A stretch of 64,000 nucleotides of DNA from the NCBI GenBank assembly GCA_024743435.1, contig JANSWO010000004.1:124001-188000 (forward strand). Direction: 5' to 3'. Positions 29,929-39,680 of this stretch are shown here, piece by piece. The stretch comes from Pseudomonadaceae bacterium. Lineage in GTDB: Bacteria; Pseudomonadota; Gammaproteobacteria; Pseudomonadales; Azotimanducaceae. The stretch's first letter is position 1. Every line of letters begins with the position of its first letter. A model generated the notes under the pieces. It was not told where the DNA came from, searched no databases, and saw nothing but the letters and a program-made list of their open reading frames with translations. Made by a program: the position numbers and the translations under genes.

Positions 29929-31084
29929 TGGTCACCTGCGCGAGCCGGTTGAGATAGGCGCCGAGTGCGTCGATATAGCGCGGCACGGGCAGCAGGAACG
30001 AATCGTGCCCGTGCGGAGAGTCGATGATAGCGTGGCTGACATCGCGGCCGGCAGATATGGCGGCGTTGGACATATCAGTTGAGCGTTGGGGTGAGAAGCG
30101 CCAGTCGGTGCTGAACGACAACATCAGAAAGCGCGCTCGCGTTTGTGCAAATACCGCCGTCAGATCGCCGTCGTATTCCGCCGCTGGGTCGAACAGGTCC
30201 AGCGCGCGGGTCATCAACAGGTAGGTATTGGCATCGAAGCGTTGCGAGAACGCCTCGCCCTGGTAGTCGAGATAGCTCTCTACTTGAAACTCAATCTCGC
30301 TGCCCTGGTCTGGATCACCCGATTTGATCTCGCGGCCAAAGCGCTCCGCGAGCGCATGATCCGACAGATAGGTTATGTGGCCTAACATGCGCGCCACGCG
30401 CAGACCCTGCTCCGGCAAAACGCCATGCTCAGCGTAGCGGCCGTTATGAAAGTTCGCATCCGAGGTAATGGCTGAACGGGCGATCTTGTTGAACGCGATG
30501 TTTTGAGTGGTCAGACGGGCTGAACTGGCGATCAGCACGGCGCTGTCCAGCCGGTCCGGGTAGTCGATCGCCCACTGCAACGCCTGCATGCCGCCGAGGC
30601 TGCCGCCGATGATGGCGGCGAAACGCTTGATGCCCAGATGATCCGCCAGCCGCGCCTGGGATTCGACCCAATCCCGCACAGTGACCGTAGGAAAGTCGGG
30701 ACCGAAAACATCGTTGGTCGCCGGGTTCACCGAAAGAGGGCCGGTGCTGCCATCGCAACCGCCAAGGTTGTTCAGTGCCAGTACATAAAAACGGTTGGTG
30801 TCGATGGCCTTGCCGGGCCCGATGCATACGTCCCACCAGCCTGGCTTTCGATCAGACTCAGCGTGTCGCCCCGCCGCGTGATGATTACCGGATAACGCGT
30901 GGCAGATGAGTATCGCGTTGCTGGCATCAGCGTTCAGCTCACCGTAGGTTTCGTAGACGAGATCAAAGCGTGTCAGCTCGCCGCCACGCTGCAGGGCGAG
31001 GGGCTGCTCGCAGGCGAACGTCGCTGGCTGCACAAGGCCAACGTCGCCTGGAGATGTCTGCTGTGGCTCGTTATTCAAAGACAT
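29921..31084 (-). CDS. metX: homoserine O-acyltransferase MetX
   Basis: Alpha/beta-hydrolase that acylates homoserine, first dedicated methionine step. 387 residues: [25 protein letters not shown], the nucleophile elbow [10 protein letters not shown], and the C-terminal His in [12 protein letters not shown]. MetX proteins paired with MetW often use succinyl-CoA rather than acetyl-CoA; the sequence alone does not settle which donor is used here. YggT lies upstream by 14 bases. Confidence 0.95.
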   Translation of the reverse strand: MSLNNEPQQTSPGDVGLVQPATFACEQPLALQRGGELTRFDLVYETYGELNADASNAILICHALSGNHHAAGRHAESDRKPGWWDVCIGPGKAIDTNRFYVLALNNLGGCDGSTGPLSVNPATNDVFGPDFPTVTVRDWVESQARLADHLGIKRFAAIIGGSLGGMQALQWAIDYPDRLDSAVLIASSARLTTQNIAFNKIARSAITSDANFHNGRYAEHGVLPEQGLRVARMLGHITYLSDHALAERFGREIKSGDPDQGSEIEFQVESYLDYQGEAFSQRFDANTYLLMTRALDLFDPAAEYDGDLTAVFAQTRARFLMLSFSTDWRFSPQRSTDMSNAAISAGRDVSHAIIDSPHGHDSFLLPVPRYIDALGAYLNRLAQVTNA

Positions 31085-31098
31085 GGTGCGCTGTTGGG

Positions 31099-31650
31099 CT
31101 AAAGAGGTAGCGATGCAAACAGCGAGCGCAGAACCTGCTGCAACACCATGAGCCCCAGCAGCGCGAAGATGGGAGAGATATCGAGCCCACCGATTACCGG
31201 AATGATCTTGCGCAATGGCGCGGTGATCGGCTCAATAATTTGTCGTACCAATGCCAGCACGGGGTGGTAGTTACCCTGCACAAACCAGCTCGCAATCGCG
31301 GAAATGATGATGCTGAAAAAGAATATCTGCGTGAGCAGAAGCAGCGTTTGCAGCAGCGAATAGGCGATGACAGGCAGCGCACCCAGATCACTGCCGGCAA
31401 GGGCGTACAGCCCCCAGGTGTGCAGACACTGCAGGAGCCAGGCGGTGACAAGTGAGGCGGCATCGAATCGGCCAAAAGGCGGTAGCAGCATTCTCAACGG
31501 GCGCAGCACCGGGTCGGTCAGCGTGCTGATTGCCTGGCAGATCGGGTTGTAAAAGTCGGCTCGAACCAGCTGCAGTACAAAGCGCAGCAGAAATAGAAAT
31601 ACTGCGCTGCTCAGCAGGAAGTCGATGATGATGTTCGCGATATCGGTCAC
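31099..31650 (-). CDS. yggT: YggT family membrane protein
   Basis: 183-residue inner-membrane protein with two YGGT repeats, each a pair of TM segments (about 10-30 and 60-80; 95-125 and 155-175) with [13 protein letters not shown] and [16 protein letters not shown] between them. GTG 31648-31650 starts one base after the proC stop; the 21 upstream codons are inside proC. YggT relatives are linked to cell envelope, K+ or osmotic resistance, without a firm function. Confidence 0.92.
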   Translation of the reverse strand: MTDIANIIIDFLLSSAVFLFLLRFVLQLVRADFYNPICQAISTLTDPVLRPLRMLLPPFGRFDAASLVTAWLLQCLHTWGLYALAGSDLGALPVIAYSLLQTLLLLTQIFFFSIIISAIASWFVQGNYHPVLALVRQIIEPITAPLRKIIPVIGGLDISPIFALLGLMVLQQVLRSLFASLPL

Positions 31651-31651
31651 G

Positions 31652-32497
31652 TCAGTCTCCGGCAAATTCTTTAGCGAGTTCGGCGCTGCGCACGGCGGCG
31701 GCTTTGAGAGCACGGTTTACGGTTTCGGGCATGTGTCCGTCGAGCATAGTCTCCAGCGCGGCCTGGGTTGTACCACCCGGCGAGGTGACGTTGCGTCGAA
31801 GGGTAGCCACATCGCTACCGCCACCACCCGCCAGCATCGATTCACGCTCTGCGATCGCCATTGCTGCAGCGCCCTGTGCGGTTTGCAGCGTTAATGTGGT
31901 TGCGGTGGCTTCATCAAGGCCAAGTTCGATCCCGGCGTTGATCATGTGCTCCATCAACAGGAAGAAGTATGCCGGGCCGCTGCCTGATACTGCGGTTACC
32001 GCATCGAGTTGGGACTCGCGCGCGACCCAAAGCGTGTCACCTACAGCAGCGAGAATCGATTGCGCCTGGTCTTTCTGCTCAGCGCGCGTGTTGTCACTGG
32101 CAAACAAGCCGGACATCCCCTGGCCGTACAGTGCGGGTGTGTTTGGCATGCAGCGAACGATTGCGGGGCCACTGCCGAGTAGCTGTCTAAGTGTCGCCAC
32201 TTCGATACCGGCAGCGACCGAAATCACGAGGCTGCGCTCGGAGAGGCCCGGCGCGGTACCAGCCGCTGCTTTGGCCATGATCTGGGGTTTCACGGCCAGC
32301 ACAACAACGTCCGCCTGCCTGGCAGCCGCTTCGTTGTCGGCAGCAATACTGACGCCCAGGTTGGCGGCCAGCTCCGTTTGCTCGGCAGAAGGATCTGCTG
32401 CGATCAGCACGTCCTGGGGCCTGCTCGTGCGCAACCCGGCCATCAGGCTGCGCGCCATGTTACCGGCGCCGATAAAGGCAATAGTCTGGGCTGTCAC
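31652..32497 (-). CDS. proC: pyrroline-5-carboxylate reductase
   Basis: Last step of proline synthesis, NAD(P)H-dependent. 281 residues: Rossmann motif FIGAGNMARSLMAGL, VVLAVKPQ, VRCMPNTPALYGQGMSGL, and the ProC signature region TAVSGSGPAYFFLLMEHMI and RRNVTSPGGTTQAAL. GTG start at 32495-32497. Confidence 0.96.
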   Translation of the reverse strand: MTAQTIAFIGAGNMARSLMAGLRTSRPQDVLIAADPSAEQTELAANLGVSIAADNEAAARQADVVVLAVKPQIMAKAAAGTAPGLSERSLVISVAAGIEVATLRQLLGSGPAIVRCMPNTPALYGQGMSGLFASDNTRAEQKDQAQSILAAVGDTLWVARESQLDAVTAVSGSGPAYFFLLMEHMINAGIELGLDEATATTLTLQTAQGAAAMAIAERESMLAGGGGSDVATLRRNVTSPGGTTQAALETMLDGHMPETVNRALKAAAVRSAELAKEFAGD

Positions 32498-32577
32498 GTG
32501 AGGCCTGCGTTGCGGTCATGAACGGCTGCGCAGTGTAGCGTTTGCGCCTGCTGGGCACGATAGGTGCCTGCCACCCG

Positions 32578-33258
32578 TCAGGCTGTGCGCGGGCCGAATA
32601 GATCGGTGCCGATACGGATCATGGTGGCGCCCGCCGTAATGGCGGCTTCCAGGTCAGCGCTCATGCCCATGGACAGAGTGTCCCAGGCGCTCAGGCCTTC
32701 ATCTTCTGGCGCGTACTCATGAAAGAGGCTTGCCAGCCGATCGTGCGCATTGGCATCGTCGGGCGCAGGGATAGCCATAAGGCCGCGCAGGCGCAGCCCT
32801 TGCAAGCTTTGGCAGTGGTTGATCAGGCCGCCCAGCTCATCGATGCTGACGCCGGCTTTCTGCGGCTCGTTGCTGATGTTTACCTGCAGGCAAATGTTGA
32901 GCTCACCATCCGGCCTGGCCGCGCGCTTGGCGATAACCGGGCGATCGACCGTCTGCAGCCAGTCGAAGGACTGTCCGACGGCGCGCGCCTTGCGGCTCTG
33001 ACAGCCGCCGATGAAGTGCCAGACAATCTCGTCCAGATCAAATAATGCGGCAAGTTTGGGTTCGGCCTCCTGCAGGTAGTTTTCGCCGAAGTGCCGGATT
33101 CCAGCGTCGTAGGCCTCGCGTACAACGCCCGGATCCCGAGTTTTACTGGCGGCAACGAGTGTGATGTCGCTGCTGTCCCGCTGGCAATTACGACACGCCG
33201 CGTCGATTCGGCCCCGCACCTGGGTAACTCTATCTTTGATCGTCGGCTTGTCGGTCAT
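32578..33258 (-). CDS. yggS: YggS family PLP homeostasis protein
   Basis: PLP-binding regulator of vitamin B6 balance (PLPBP/PROSC family), one-domain TIM barrel. 226 residues from ATG 33256-33258. PLP Lys is in LVAASKT; GIRHFGENYLQEAEPK, RGLMAIPAP and SMGMSADLEAAI(x)AG, then MIRIGTDLFGPR. The usual FIGHLQSNK reads FIGGCQSRK here. Upstream 28 codons are open but unconserved. Downstream proC and yggT complete a conserved cluster with pilT. Confidence 0.94.
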   Translation of the reverse strand: MTDKPTIKDRVTQVRGRIDAACRNCQRDSSDITLVAASKTRDPGVVREAYDAGIRHFGENYLQEAEPKLAALFDLDEIVWHFIGGCQSRKARAVGQSFDWLQTVDRPVIAKRAARPDGELNICLQVNISNEPQKAGVSIDELGGLINHCQSLQGLRLRGLMAIPAPDDANAHDRLASLFHEYAPEDEGLSAWDTLSMGMSADLEAAITAGATMIRIGTDLFGPRTA

Positions 33259-33582
33259 ATCGGTTGAGTAGCGCCGCGTGGGGCAGTAGAGGGTTTTTGC
33301 CTGGCCAGCACCCGGTATCAAGATGCAAACCTCGAGAATCAAACCAAGGCCCGGTGTGCGAAGAAGGTCTCACTTCGAACGGCCAGTGGCGAGTAACATC
33401 TGAGGCCTTGGTGTCAGCCTGTGGGCGATACTACTATAGAGCGGTGCGTGAGCTGGCCAGTGGACTGTCGGACACGTGCGGTTGCGGCGCCTACGGCTGC
33501 AGCTGTAGAGCCATCAGCCTGCTTCAGCTGGCAATGGCATGGCCGCCGGCAAAGATCGAACAGCGAATAGACAAGGATCGCT
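33259..33582. promoter_or_regulatory. divergent intergenic region yggS/pilT with a candidate pilT promoter
   Basis: 324 bases with no credible gene. TTGGTG (33408-33413), 18-base spacer and TACTAT (33432-33437) form a plausible sigma-70 promoter for pilTU, giving a long leader (about 140 bases). A separate promoter toward yggS must lie here but was not resolved. The remainder shows no repeat of note. Confidence 0.4.
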
Positions 33583-34617
33583 ATGGACATTACGGAACTG
33601 CTTGCCTTCAGTGCCAAACAGGGAGCGTCGGATTTGCACCTGTCTGCGGGCCTGCCGCCGATGATTCGTGTGGATGGCGACGTGCGCCGCATCAACCTGC
33701 CGCCACTGGAGCATCGCGAAGTCCATTCGCTGATCTACGAGATCATGAATGACAAGCAGCGCAAAGATTTCGAAGAGTTTCTGGAAACCGACTTCTCGTT
33801 CGAAGTGCCCGGCGTTGCTCGCTTTCGGGTTAATGCGTTTAACCAGAACCGCGGTGCCGGCGCCGTCTTTCGAACGATTCCATCGAAAGTACTGACGATG
33901 GAAGACCTTGGCATGGGTCAGGTGTTCCAGGATATCTCCATGACACCGCGTGGACTGGTATTGGTAACCGGGCCAACTGGCTCGGGTAAGAGTACGACAC
34001 TCGCCGCGATGGTCGACTACATCAACGATAATCGTTACGACCACATCCTCACGATTGAAGACCCGATCGAATTTGTTCACGAAAGCAAAAAGTGCCTGGT
34101 AAATCAGCGTGAGGTGCACAAAGACACCCACGGTTTCAATGAAGCGCTGCGCTCAGCTCTGCGGGAAGACCCTGACATCATCCTCGTCGGTGAGATGCGA
34201 GATCTCGAGACGATTCGTCTGGCACTGACCGCGGCGGAAACCGGTCACCTTGTTTTCGGAACGCTGCACACCACGTCAGCCGCGAAGACGATTGACCGCG
34301 TGATCGATGTATTCCCGGCCGAAGAGAAAGACATGGTTCGTTCCATGTTGTCGGAGTCACTGCAGGCCGTTATCTCACAGACGTTGCTGAAACGAGCGAC
34401 TGGTGGTCGGGTTGCCGCGCACGAGATCATGATCGGTACGCCCGCCATTCGAAATCTGATTCGTGAAGATAAAGTTGCGCAGATGTACTCAGCCATTCAG
34501 ACCGGCGTATCTGTCGGTATGACAACGCTCGATCAGTCACTGCAGGATCTCGTGGCCAAGCGTACGATTACGCGTGAGGTTGCTCGTGAGAAAGCCAAGA
34601 TGCCGGAAAACTTCTAG
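33583..34617 (+). CDS. pilT: type IV pilus retraction ATPase PilT
   Basis: Hexameric motor that depolymerises pili and powers twitching. 344 residues: Walker A GPTGSGKST, Walker B ILVGEMRD, His box GHLVFGTLHT, and the PilT-specific AIRNLIRE motif near the C-terminus. The ATG has AAGGA ahead of it. Start of pilT-pilU. Confidence 0.97.
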   Translation: MDITELLAFSAKQGASDLHLSAGLPPMIRVDGDVRRINLPPLEHREVHSLIYEIMNDKQRKDFEEFLETDFSFEVPGVARFRVNAFNQNRGAGAVFRTIPSKVLTMEDLGMGQVFQDISMTPRGLVLVTGPTGSGKSTTLAAMVDYINDNRYDHILTIEDPIEFVHESKKCLVNQREVHKDTHGFNEALRSALREDPDIILVGEMRDLETIRLALTAAETGHLVFGTLHTTSAAKTIDRVIDVFPAEEKDMVRSMLSESLQAVISQTLLKRATGGRVAAHEIMIGTPAIRNLIREDKVAQMYSAIQTGVSVGMTTLDQSLQDLVAKRTITREVAREKAKMPENF

Positions 34618-34651
34618 CCGACCCTGACGGTCGCTGGGCAGGAGCACAGCC

Positions 34652-35800
34652 ATGGAATTCGACAAGCTACTAAAACTGGTCGTCGAGAAAGGCGCATCGG
34701 ATCTATTCATCACGGCTGGTCGGCCACCGTCGTTGAAAATCAACGGCAAGGTGTTCGCGGCCGGCAAGGCTGCGCTGTCGCCGGAACAGTCGCGCGACAT
34801 CGTGCTCAGCGTAATGAACAAACAGCAGCGCGAGCAGTTTGATCGCGAGAAGGAATGTAACTTCGCGATCAACACGCGAGGCCTGGGCCGGTTTCGAGTC
34901 AGTGCGTTTTATCAGCGCAACCTGATCGGCATGGTGCTTCGTCGAATCGAAGTGAACATTCCAACGGTTGATGAGCTGGGGCTGCCTGAGGTCATTGAAG
35001 ATCTGTCCATGACAAAGCGTGGATTGATCATATTCGTCGGCGCAACCGGCACCGGTAAGTCCACCTCTCTCGCCGCGATGCTCGGCCATAGGAATATGAA
35101 TTCCACGGGTCACATTATCAGCATTGAAGATCCCATCGAATACATTCATCAACACCACGGCTGCATTGTTACGCAGCGCGAGGTCGGCGTTGATACTGAC
35201 AGCTTCGATGTCGCCCTGAAAAACACACTGCGGCAGGCGCCGGATGTCATCATGATTGGCGAGGTGCGCACGCGGGAAACCATGGAGTACGCCGTAACCT
35301 TTGCTGAAACCGGCCACCTCGTGCTGTGTACCCTGCACGCAAACAACGCAAACCAGGCGCTCGATCGCATTATTCACTTCTTCCCAAGTGATCGTCATGG
35401 CCAGGTCTGGATGGATCTGTCGCTTAACCTGAAGGCGATCGTTGCGCAGCAGCTTGTTCCGACCGTTGATGGCCAAGGCAGACGCGTTGCGGTTGAAGTT
35501 CTTATCAATACGCCGCTGGTGTCAGATCACATTCGCAAAGCCGATGTGCACCTGCTCAAGGAGCTGATGTCCAAATCGCGCGAGCAAGGCATGCAGACGT
35601 TCGACCAAGCGCTGTACAAGCTGTACACCGAAGGCGAGATCACCTACGACGCCGCGCTGGCGCACGCTGATTCAGCGAATGACCTGCGCTTGATGATTAA
35701 GCTCGGGGCGGATGCGAATCCCGATCCGATGGCAGCCGTTGATGGCCTGTCGCTGGAAGCAGATCAGGATGTGGAGTCGAGTCTGGCGTTTAAGCGTTAG
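34652..35800 (+). CDS. pilU: PilT-dependent retraction ATPase PilU
   Basis: PilT paralogue that assists retraction. 382 residues: ASDLFITAGRPPS, Walker A GATGTGKSTS, IMIGEVRTRETM and GHLVLCTLHANNANQALDR, which distinguish PilU from PilT. AGGAG precedes the ATG, 34 bases after pilT. Ends 31 bases from convergent ruvX. Confidence 0.96.
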   Translation: MEFDKLLKLVVEKGASDLFITAGRPPSLKINGKVFAAGKAALSPEQSRDIVLSVMNKQQREQFDREKECNFAINTRGLGRFRVSAFYQRNLIGMVLRRIEVNIPTVDELGLPEVIEDLSMTKRGLIIFVGATGTGKSTSLAAMLGHRNMNSTGHIISIEDPIEYIHQHHGCIVTQREVGVDTDSFDVALKNTLRQAPDVIMIGEVRTRETMEYAVTFAETGHLVLCTLHANNANQALDRIIHFFPSDRHGQVWMDLSLNLKAIVAQQLVPTVDGQGRRVAVEVLINTPLVSDHIRKADVHLLKELMSKSREQGMQTFDQALYKLYTEGEITYDAALAHADSANDLRLMIKLGADANPDPMAAVDGLSLEADQDVESSLAFKR

Positions 35801-35830
35801 CTCTTTCTCCCAACCCCGGTACTCGTCTAC

Positions 35831-36226
35831 CTAAGGTTGTCCCCCCAACCACGTCATCGCGATGACCACAGCAGCCTCGGCGTGATTGCCTTCGCCGCTG
35901 CCGGCTTCGCGGCTGCTCAGCCGCTCATCAACCATTTCTATCGGCAGTCCAGTCTTGCGGGCAAGAACATCAGCAAAGGCGCGCGCGGCGGTGCTCATGT
36001 CACTCTCGCTACCATCCATGTTGATGGGCAAACCCACCAGCACACGATCGATGCGCCAGTCCAGGATGAGTTCTTCAATATCCGTCCAGGGCGGATGCCT
36101 GGGCGAGTCGATACTGGACACCGCGCTGGCGGTACCGCTTACCGTGTTGCCGACAGCAAAGCCGTAGTGGCGTCTGCCGGGATCGATGGCGAGCACGCGC
36201 TCAACCGACTTTGTTGAGTCAGGCAT
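35831..36226 (-). CDS. ruvX: YqgF/RuvX family putative pre-16S rRNA nuclease
   Basis: 131-residue RNase H-fold protein, also called putative Holliday-junction resolvase; in E. coli it matures the 16S rRNA 5' end. AIDPGRRHYGFAVG supplies the first catalytic Asp, VLVGLPINMDGSES and VDERLSS the others. Its start overlaps yqgE by eight bases. Confidence 0.94.
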   Translation of the reverse strand: MPDSTKSVERVLAIDPGRRHYGFAVGNTVSGTASAVSSIDSPRHPPWTDIEELILDWRIDRVLVGLPINMDGSESDMSTAARAFADVLARKTGLPIEMVDERLSSREAGSGEGNHAEAAVVIAMTWLGGQP

Positions 36227-36797
36227 TACCAGCTTGAGTCGCCATGAGACTGAAGTCGATGCCCAGCGCGCTTGCGGTTGCGCTGACTTTGTCGTCGATG
36301 TTGGTGTCGAACAGAACGTCGAGATCTGCCTCGCAGCTCAGCCAGGCATCGGCCTGCATCTCGCGCTCAAGTTGGCCGGGGCCCCAGCCGGTGTAGCCGA
36401 GTGCTAACAGATATCGGCGCGGGCCGGCTTGCGCATGAATCTCGGCAAGCGCGTCTCGCGATGCGGACAGCGTTATCTCGTCGGTTACGGACAGGCTCCC
36501 GTCATAGTGACACTCGCTGGAGTGCAGGATAAATCCGCGCCCGGGCTCCACTGGACCGCCTTCGTAGACGAGCGGCGCATTGGCAGGCCCTGGGTCGTTG
36601 CCTCGCTCCGCAGCAGACAGCGGCGCGATGAGTTCGGCGAAAGCAGTATCCGATCGGCGATTGACGATGAGCCCCAGCGCGCCATCATCGTTGTGCTGGC
36701 AGACATAGATGATGCTGCCGCCGAAGTAGCTACCGAGTTGGCTCGGCATGGCCAGCAGAAACGATGCCGCTAAAAGTCTGTTATCGGCGTTGCTCAC
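36219..36797 (-). CDS. algH: YqgE/AlgH family protein
   Basis: Conserved family, named AlgH in Pseudomonas for an effect on alginate; biochemistry unsettled. LLAMPSQ...GSIIYVCQH, GALGLIVNR, YEGGPVEPGRGFILHS and GYTGWGPGQLE are diagnostic. From the GTG at 36795-36797 it has 192 residues, close to the family size; the open frame extends 17 codons over the end of the tonB gene. A TTG two codons further upstream is another possibility. Order tonB-algH-ruvX is as in Pseudomonas. Confidence 0.92.
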   Translation of the reverse strand: MSNADNRLLAASFLLAMPSQLGSYFGGSIIYVCQHNDDGALGLIVNRRSDTAFAELIAPLSAAERGNDPGPANAPLVYEGGPVEPGRGFILHSSECHYDGSLSVTDEITLSASRDALAEIHAQAGPRRYLLALGYTGWGPGQLEREMQADAWLSCEADLDVLFDTNIDDKVSATASALGIDFSLMATQAGNA

Positions 36798-36808
36798 AAT
36801 CAATGTAC

Positions 36809-37681
36809 TCAAACGCCGAGGCTGTTGCCGCGCGGTTCGAAGCGCCATGTTCGAATGATCTCCAGCACTTCGTAGGTCTTGCTCATGGCAACCGTGAAAG
36901 GTGGATAGGGAGCGCCCTGACGAACGATTCGCAGTGCAGCCTCATCGAGTACGGGCTTGCCGCTGGATTCCAGGATACGCACTTCCTGCAAGCTGCCATC
37001 AGCGCGAATAACGACGAGCATACGCAGGTTGCCGTAGACATCGGCGAGCCCACGCTGGTTGCCTACCCGCTCCACTTTCTTGCGCCAGCTGTCCAGATAC
37101 GATGCTTCGTCTGCGGTCTTGGTGGAGACGCTCGTCAGCCGTTTGATACGTGGCCCCTTGGCGCGGTTGTCGGCATCGAGTGCGACACGCGCCTCGAGGC
37201 TCGCGATCTCACGGGCAAGTTCTTCGATGGTGCGATTCTGAGTATCGAGCGCGGCAAGTTGCTCATCCACCTGCTGATCGCTTTCTGTGCTGGTGAGATC
37301 ATCTGCTGCGCTCACCGTGCTCACGAGCGCGGAGCTGGATTGCTCGACCGCCTCCTGGGTAACCAGAGGATCGGCCACCAATGGATTGCTGACGTTGTCG
37401 GCGAGGCTGGATTCGTCTTCAGCAGTAGTTTCGATCACTTCAGACTCATCGCCGCTGCCAGCCTGATTCGACTGCGCGAGAAAGTCCGCATCCTCCGGTG
37501 CGACGGCATCGCTGTACTGGGCGAGCGTCACTTCGATGGTGGGCGCATCGCCGCTGCTGGTGTCGAACGAAAAACCCAGCCCGAGGATCAGTGCGGCGTG
37601 CAACGCAATGGCGAGGAAAACGGTGAAACTTAACCGGTCTCGTGGCGCGATATCGGGGGTCGGATCAACAAGTTCGCTCAT
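36809..37681 (-). CDS. TonB family energy transducer, TonB3-like
   Basis: 290 residues from ATG 37679-37681. Short cytoplasmic start, TM near residues 18-38 (FTVFLAIALHAALILGLGF), a long acidic Ser/Ala/Glu region without the Pro-rich rod of classical TonB, a predicted coiled coil (about 150-185), and a C-terminal TonB domain (VYGNLRMLVVIRADGSLQEV; GKPVLDEAALRIVRQGAPYPPF; IIRTWRF). In P. aeruginosa the gene at this site is tonB3, needed for twitching motility, with no proline-rich region either. No exbB/exbD nearby. Confidence 0.86.
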   Translation of the reverse strand: MSELVDPTPDIAPRDRLSFTVFLAIALHAALILGLGFSFDTSSGDAPTIEVTLAQYSDAVAPEDADFLAQSNQAGSGDESEVIETTAEDESSLADNVSNPLVADPLVTQEAVEQSSSALVSTVSAADDLTSTESDQQVDEQLAALDTQNRTIEELAREIASLEARVALDADNRAKGPRIKRLTSVSTKTADEASYLDSWRKKVERVGNQRGLADVYGNLRMLVVIRADGSLQEVRILESSGKPVLDEAALRIVRQGAPYPPFTVAMSKTYEVLEIIRTWRFEPRGNSLGV

Positions 37682-37742
37682 GGTCTGCTTGTTCAGCTTT
37701 CTATGCTTCGATGCGTTTGGAGCAGCACGGCTAGTGCCATGC

Positions 37743-38720
37743 CTAGCCGGGCAGGCGCCCGGCAACCTCATCCATCAGCATAGCTGCGATGTCGAGCGAA
37801 TACTGTGTATCGAGTTCTCGTATACACGTGGGGCAGGTGACGTTGACCTCGGTGAGATAGTCGCCGATCACGTCGATGCCTACCCACAATAACCCGCGGC
37901 GGGACAGCTCTGGCCCGAGCTGCTCCGCGATGAACCGGTCGCGCTTGGTCAGTTCTCGGCCAACACCGGTGCCGCCGGCTGCCAGGTTGCCGCGAGCCTC
38001 GCCCGCTTTTGGAATGCGGGCCAGCGCATACGGCAGTGGCTTGCCATCGATCAGCAGAATGCGTTTGTCGCCATCGCTGATTTCTGGAAGATAGAGCTGG
38101 CCCATGATGGGCTCTTTTCCGCCTTCGGTGAGGGTTTCCAGGATGACGCCGATGTTGGGGTCGCTGGCCATCACGCGGAACACGCTTGAGCCGCCCATTC
38201 CGTCAAGCTTCTTGAATACTGTGTTGCCTTGCGCCGCGTGAAAGTCGCGCAGCTCCTGTTCATCCGCCGACACAATCAACGGTGGGCAGCACTGAGGGAA
38301 GGCTGTCGCAAAGAACTTCTCGTTGCAATCGCGCAGGCTGGCGGGTTTGTTCACCACCAGGCTGCCACCCTCCTCAACGCGTTCCAGTAGATAGGTGGTA
38401 TAGATGTAGTTCATGTCGAACGGCGGGTCTTTGCGCATGAAGATGACATCCATCTCCGCTAGCGGTCGGCGCTCGGGCTCGCCCAGCTCATACCAATGCT
38501 CACCGGCGACGTTCGGATCCAGCTTATCGACGAATGGCTCGGTAAGACGCAGGCTCGACATGGTTGCCAGCACTTCACCGCCAGAGAGTGAAATGTCAGC
38601 TTGCTGGACATAAAAAGGTTGCCAGCCGCGACGCTGTGCCGCGCGGATCATCGCCAGCGTGCTGTCTTTCTTGAGTGACAGCGAGTCGATTGGGTCCATC
38701 ACGAAAGCGATGTGCACCAT
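37743..38720 (-). CDS. gshB: glutathione synthetase
   Basis: ATP-grasp ligase joining gamma-glutamylcysteine and glycine. 325 residues from ATG 38718-38720: MVHIAFVMDPIDSL, MRKDPPFDMNYIYTTYLLE, VFKKLDGMGGSSVFR and NVTCPTCIRELD. Thirteen further codons are open but not conserved. Divergent from the pil chemosensory operon, as in Pseudomonas. Confidence 0.96.
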   Translation of the reverse strand: MVHIAFVMDPIDSLSLKKDSTLAMIRAAQRRGWQPFYVQQADISLSGGEVLATMSSLRLTEPFVDKLDPNVAGEHWYELGEPERRPLAEMDVIFMRKDPPFDMNYIYTTYLLERVEEGGSLVVNKPASLRDCNEKFFATAFPQCCPPLIVSADEQELRDFHAAQGNTVFKKLDGMGGSSVFRVMASDPNIGVILETLTEGGKEPIMGQLYLPEISDGDKRILLIDGKPLPYALARIPKAGEARGNLAAGGTGVGRELTKRDRFIAEQLGPELSRRGLLWVGIDVIGDYLTEVNVTCPTCIRELDTQYSLDIAAMLMDEVAGRLPG

Positions 38721-38914
38721 AATTCTGCAAGCTCCGATGGTCAGGCCGTATGCGGGCACGAAAGAGCCGCGAGAGTACCGAGATGCCTACGGTGCAGCAA
38801 CAGCAGTGCGACGTGGCTCGCGTTCCGCTTGCGACTGGCTGGTTGCCTCGCGGCCAATCGTGATACAACGCTCGCGCTTGAAACAAACGTCGGACACGCA
38901 GAAAGGAAAGTGGA

Positions 38915-39295
38915 ATGGATGCTGAGCTGCAAGGCGTAAAGGTGCTTGTCATTGATGACAGCAAAACAATTCGCCGAAGCGCCGAAACGCTGCTGACTCG
39001 GGAAGGCTGTGATGTCATCACGGCAACCGACGGGTTCGATGCACTGGCGAAAATCGCGGATTCGCGTCCTGAAATCATCTTTGTCGACATCATGATGCCC
39101 AGGCTTGATGGCTATCAAACCTGCGCTTTGATCAAGAACAACACCGAGTTCAAGGCGACGCCGGTTGTCATGTTGTCCAGCAAAGACGGGCTCTTCGACA
39201 AGGCGAAAGGCCGAATCGTGGGCTCGGACCAATACATCACCAAGCCGTTCTCGAAAGAAGAACTACTCGGCACCATTCGCACACTCGTTCACTAA
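38915..39295 (+). CDS. pilG: twitching motility response regulator PilG
   Basis: Single-domain CheY-like receiver that controls pilus extension and, in Pseudomonas, cAMP. 126 residues: VLVIDDSKTIRRSAETLL, phosphoacceptor Asp in IIFVDIMMPRLDG, and KPFSKEELL. AAGGA precedes the ATG. First gene of pilG-pilH-pilI-pilJ-chpA-chpC. Confidence 0.95.
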   Translation: MDAELQGVKVLVIDDSKTIRRSAETLLTREGCDVITATDGFDALAKIADSRPEIIFVDIMMPRLDGYQTCALIKNNTEFKATPVVMLSSKDGLFDKAKGRIVGSDQYITKPFSKEELLGTIRTLVH

Positions 39296-39308
39296 GCTCA
39301 AGACGACC

Positions 39309-39680
39309 ATGGCACGGATTCTAGTCGTTGATGATTCTCCAACCGAAGCCCACCAACTGGTGCAGGCGCTGTCGCGCCATGGCCATCAAGTGCTGACGGC
39401 CAACTCGGGTAGCGATGGCATCGAGGTGGCTGAGGTTGAGCTACCCGACGTCATTCTCATGGATGTCGTCATGCCCGGCGTTAACGGCTTCCAGGCGACG
39501 CGCCAGTTGACCCGCGCGAACAGCACCGCTCACATTCCCGTGATCATCGTCTCGTCGAAAGATCAGGCAGCAGATCGAGTCTGGGGTGAGCGCCAGGGCG
39601 CGCGCGCTTACCTGACCAAACCGGTTGATGACAAAAACCTCATGCGCGCGGTCAATGACGTGCTGGCGAGTGACGCATGA
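39309..39680 (+). CDS. pilH: twitching motility response regulator PilH
   Basis: Second CheY-like receiver, acting on pilus retraction or as a phosphate sink. 123 residues from ATG 39309: ILVVDDSPTEAHQLVQAL, DVILMDVVMPGVNGFQATR, and TKPVDDKNLM. The open frame extends upstream over pilG out of its frame. Overlaps pilI by four bases. Confidence 0.95.
   Translation: MARILVVDDSPTEAHQLVQALSRHGHQVLTANSGSDGIEVAEVELPDVILMDVVMPGVNGFQATRQLTRANSTAHIPVIIVSSKDQAADRVWGERQGARAYLTKPVDDKNLMRAVNDVLASDA

Noticed and set aside
36764-37633. 289-codon plus frame opposite tonB and yqgE
   Set aside because: Antisense to two recognised genes and with no family resemblance.
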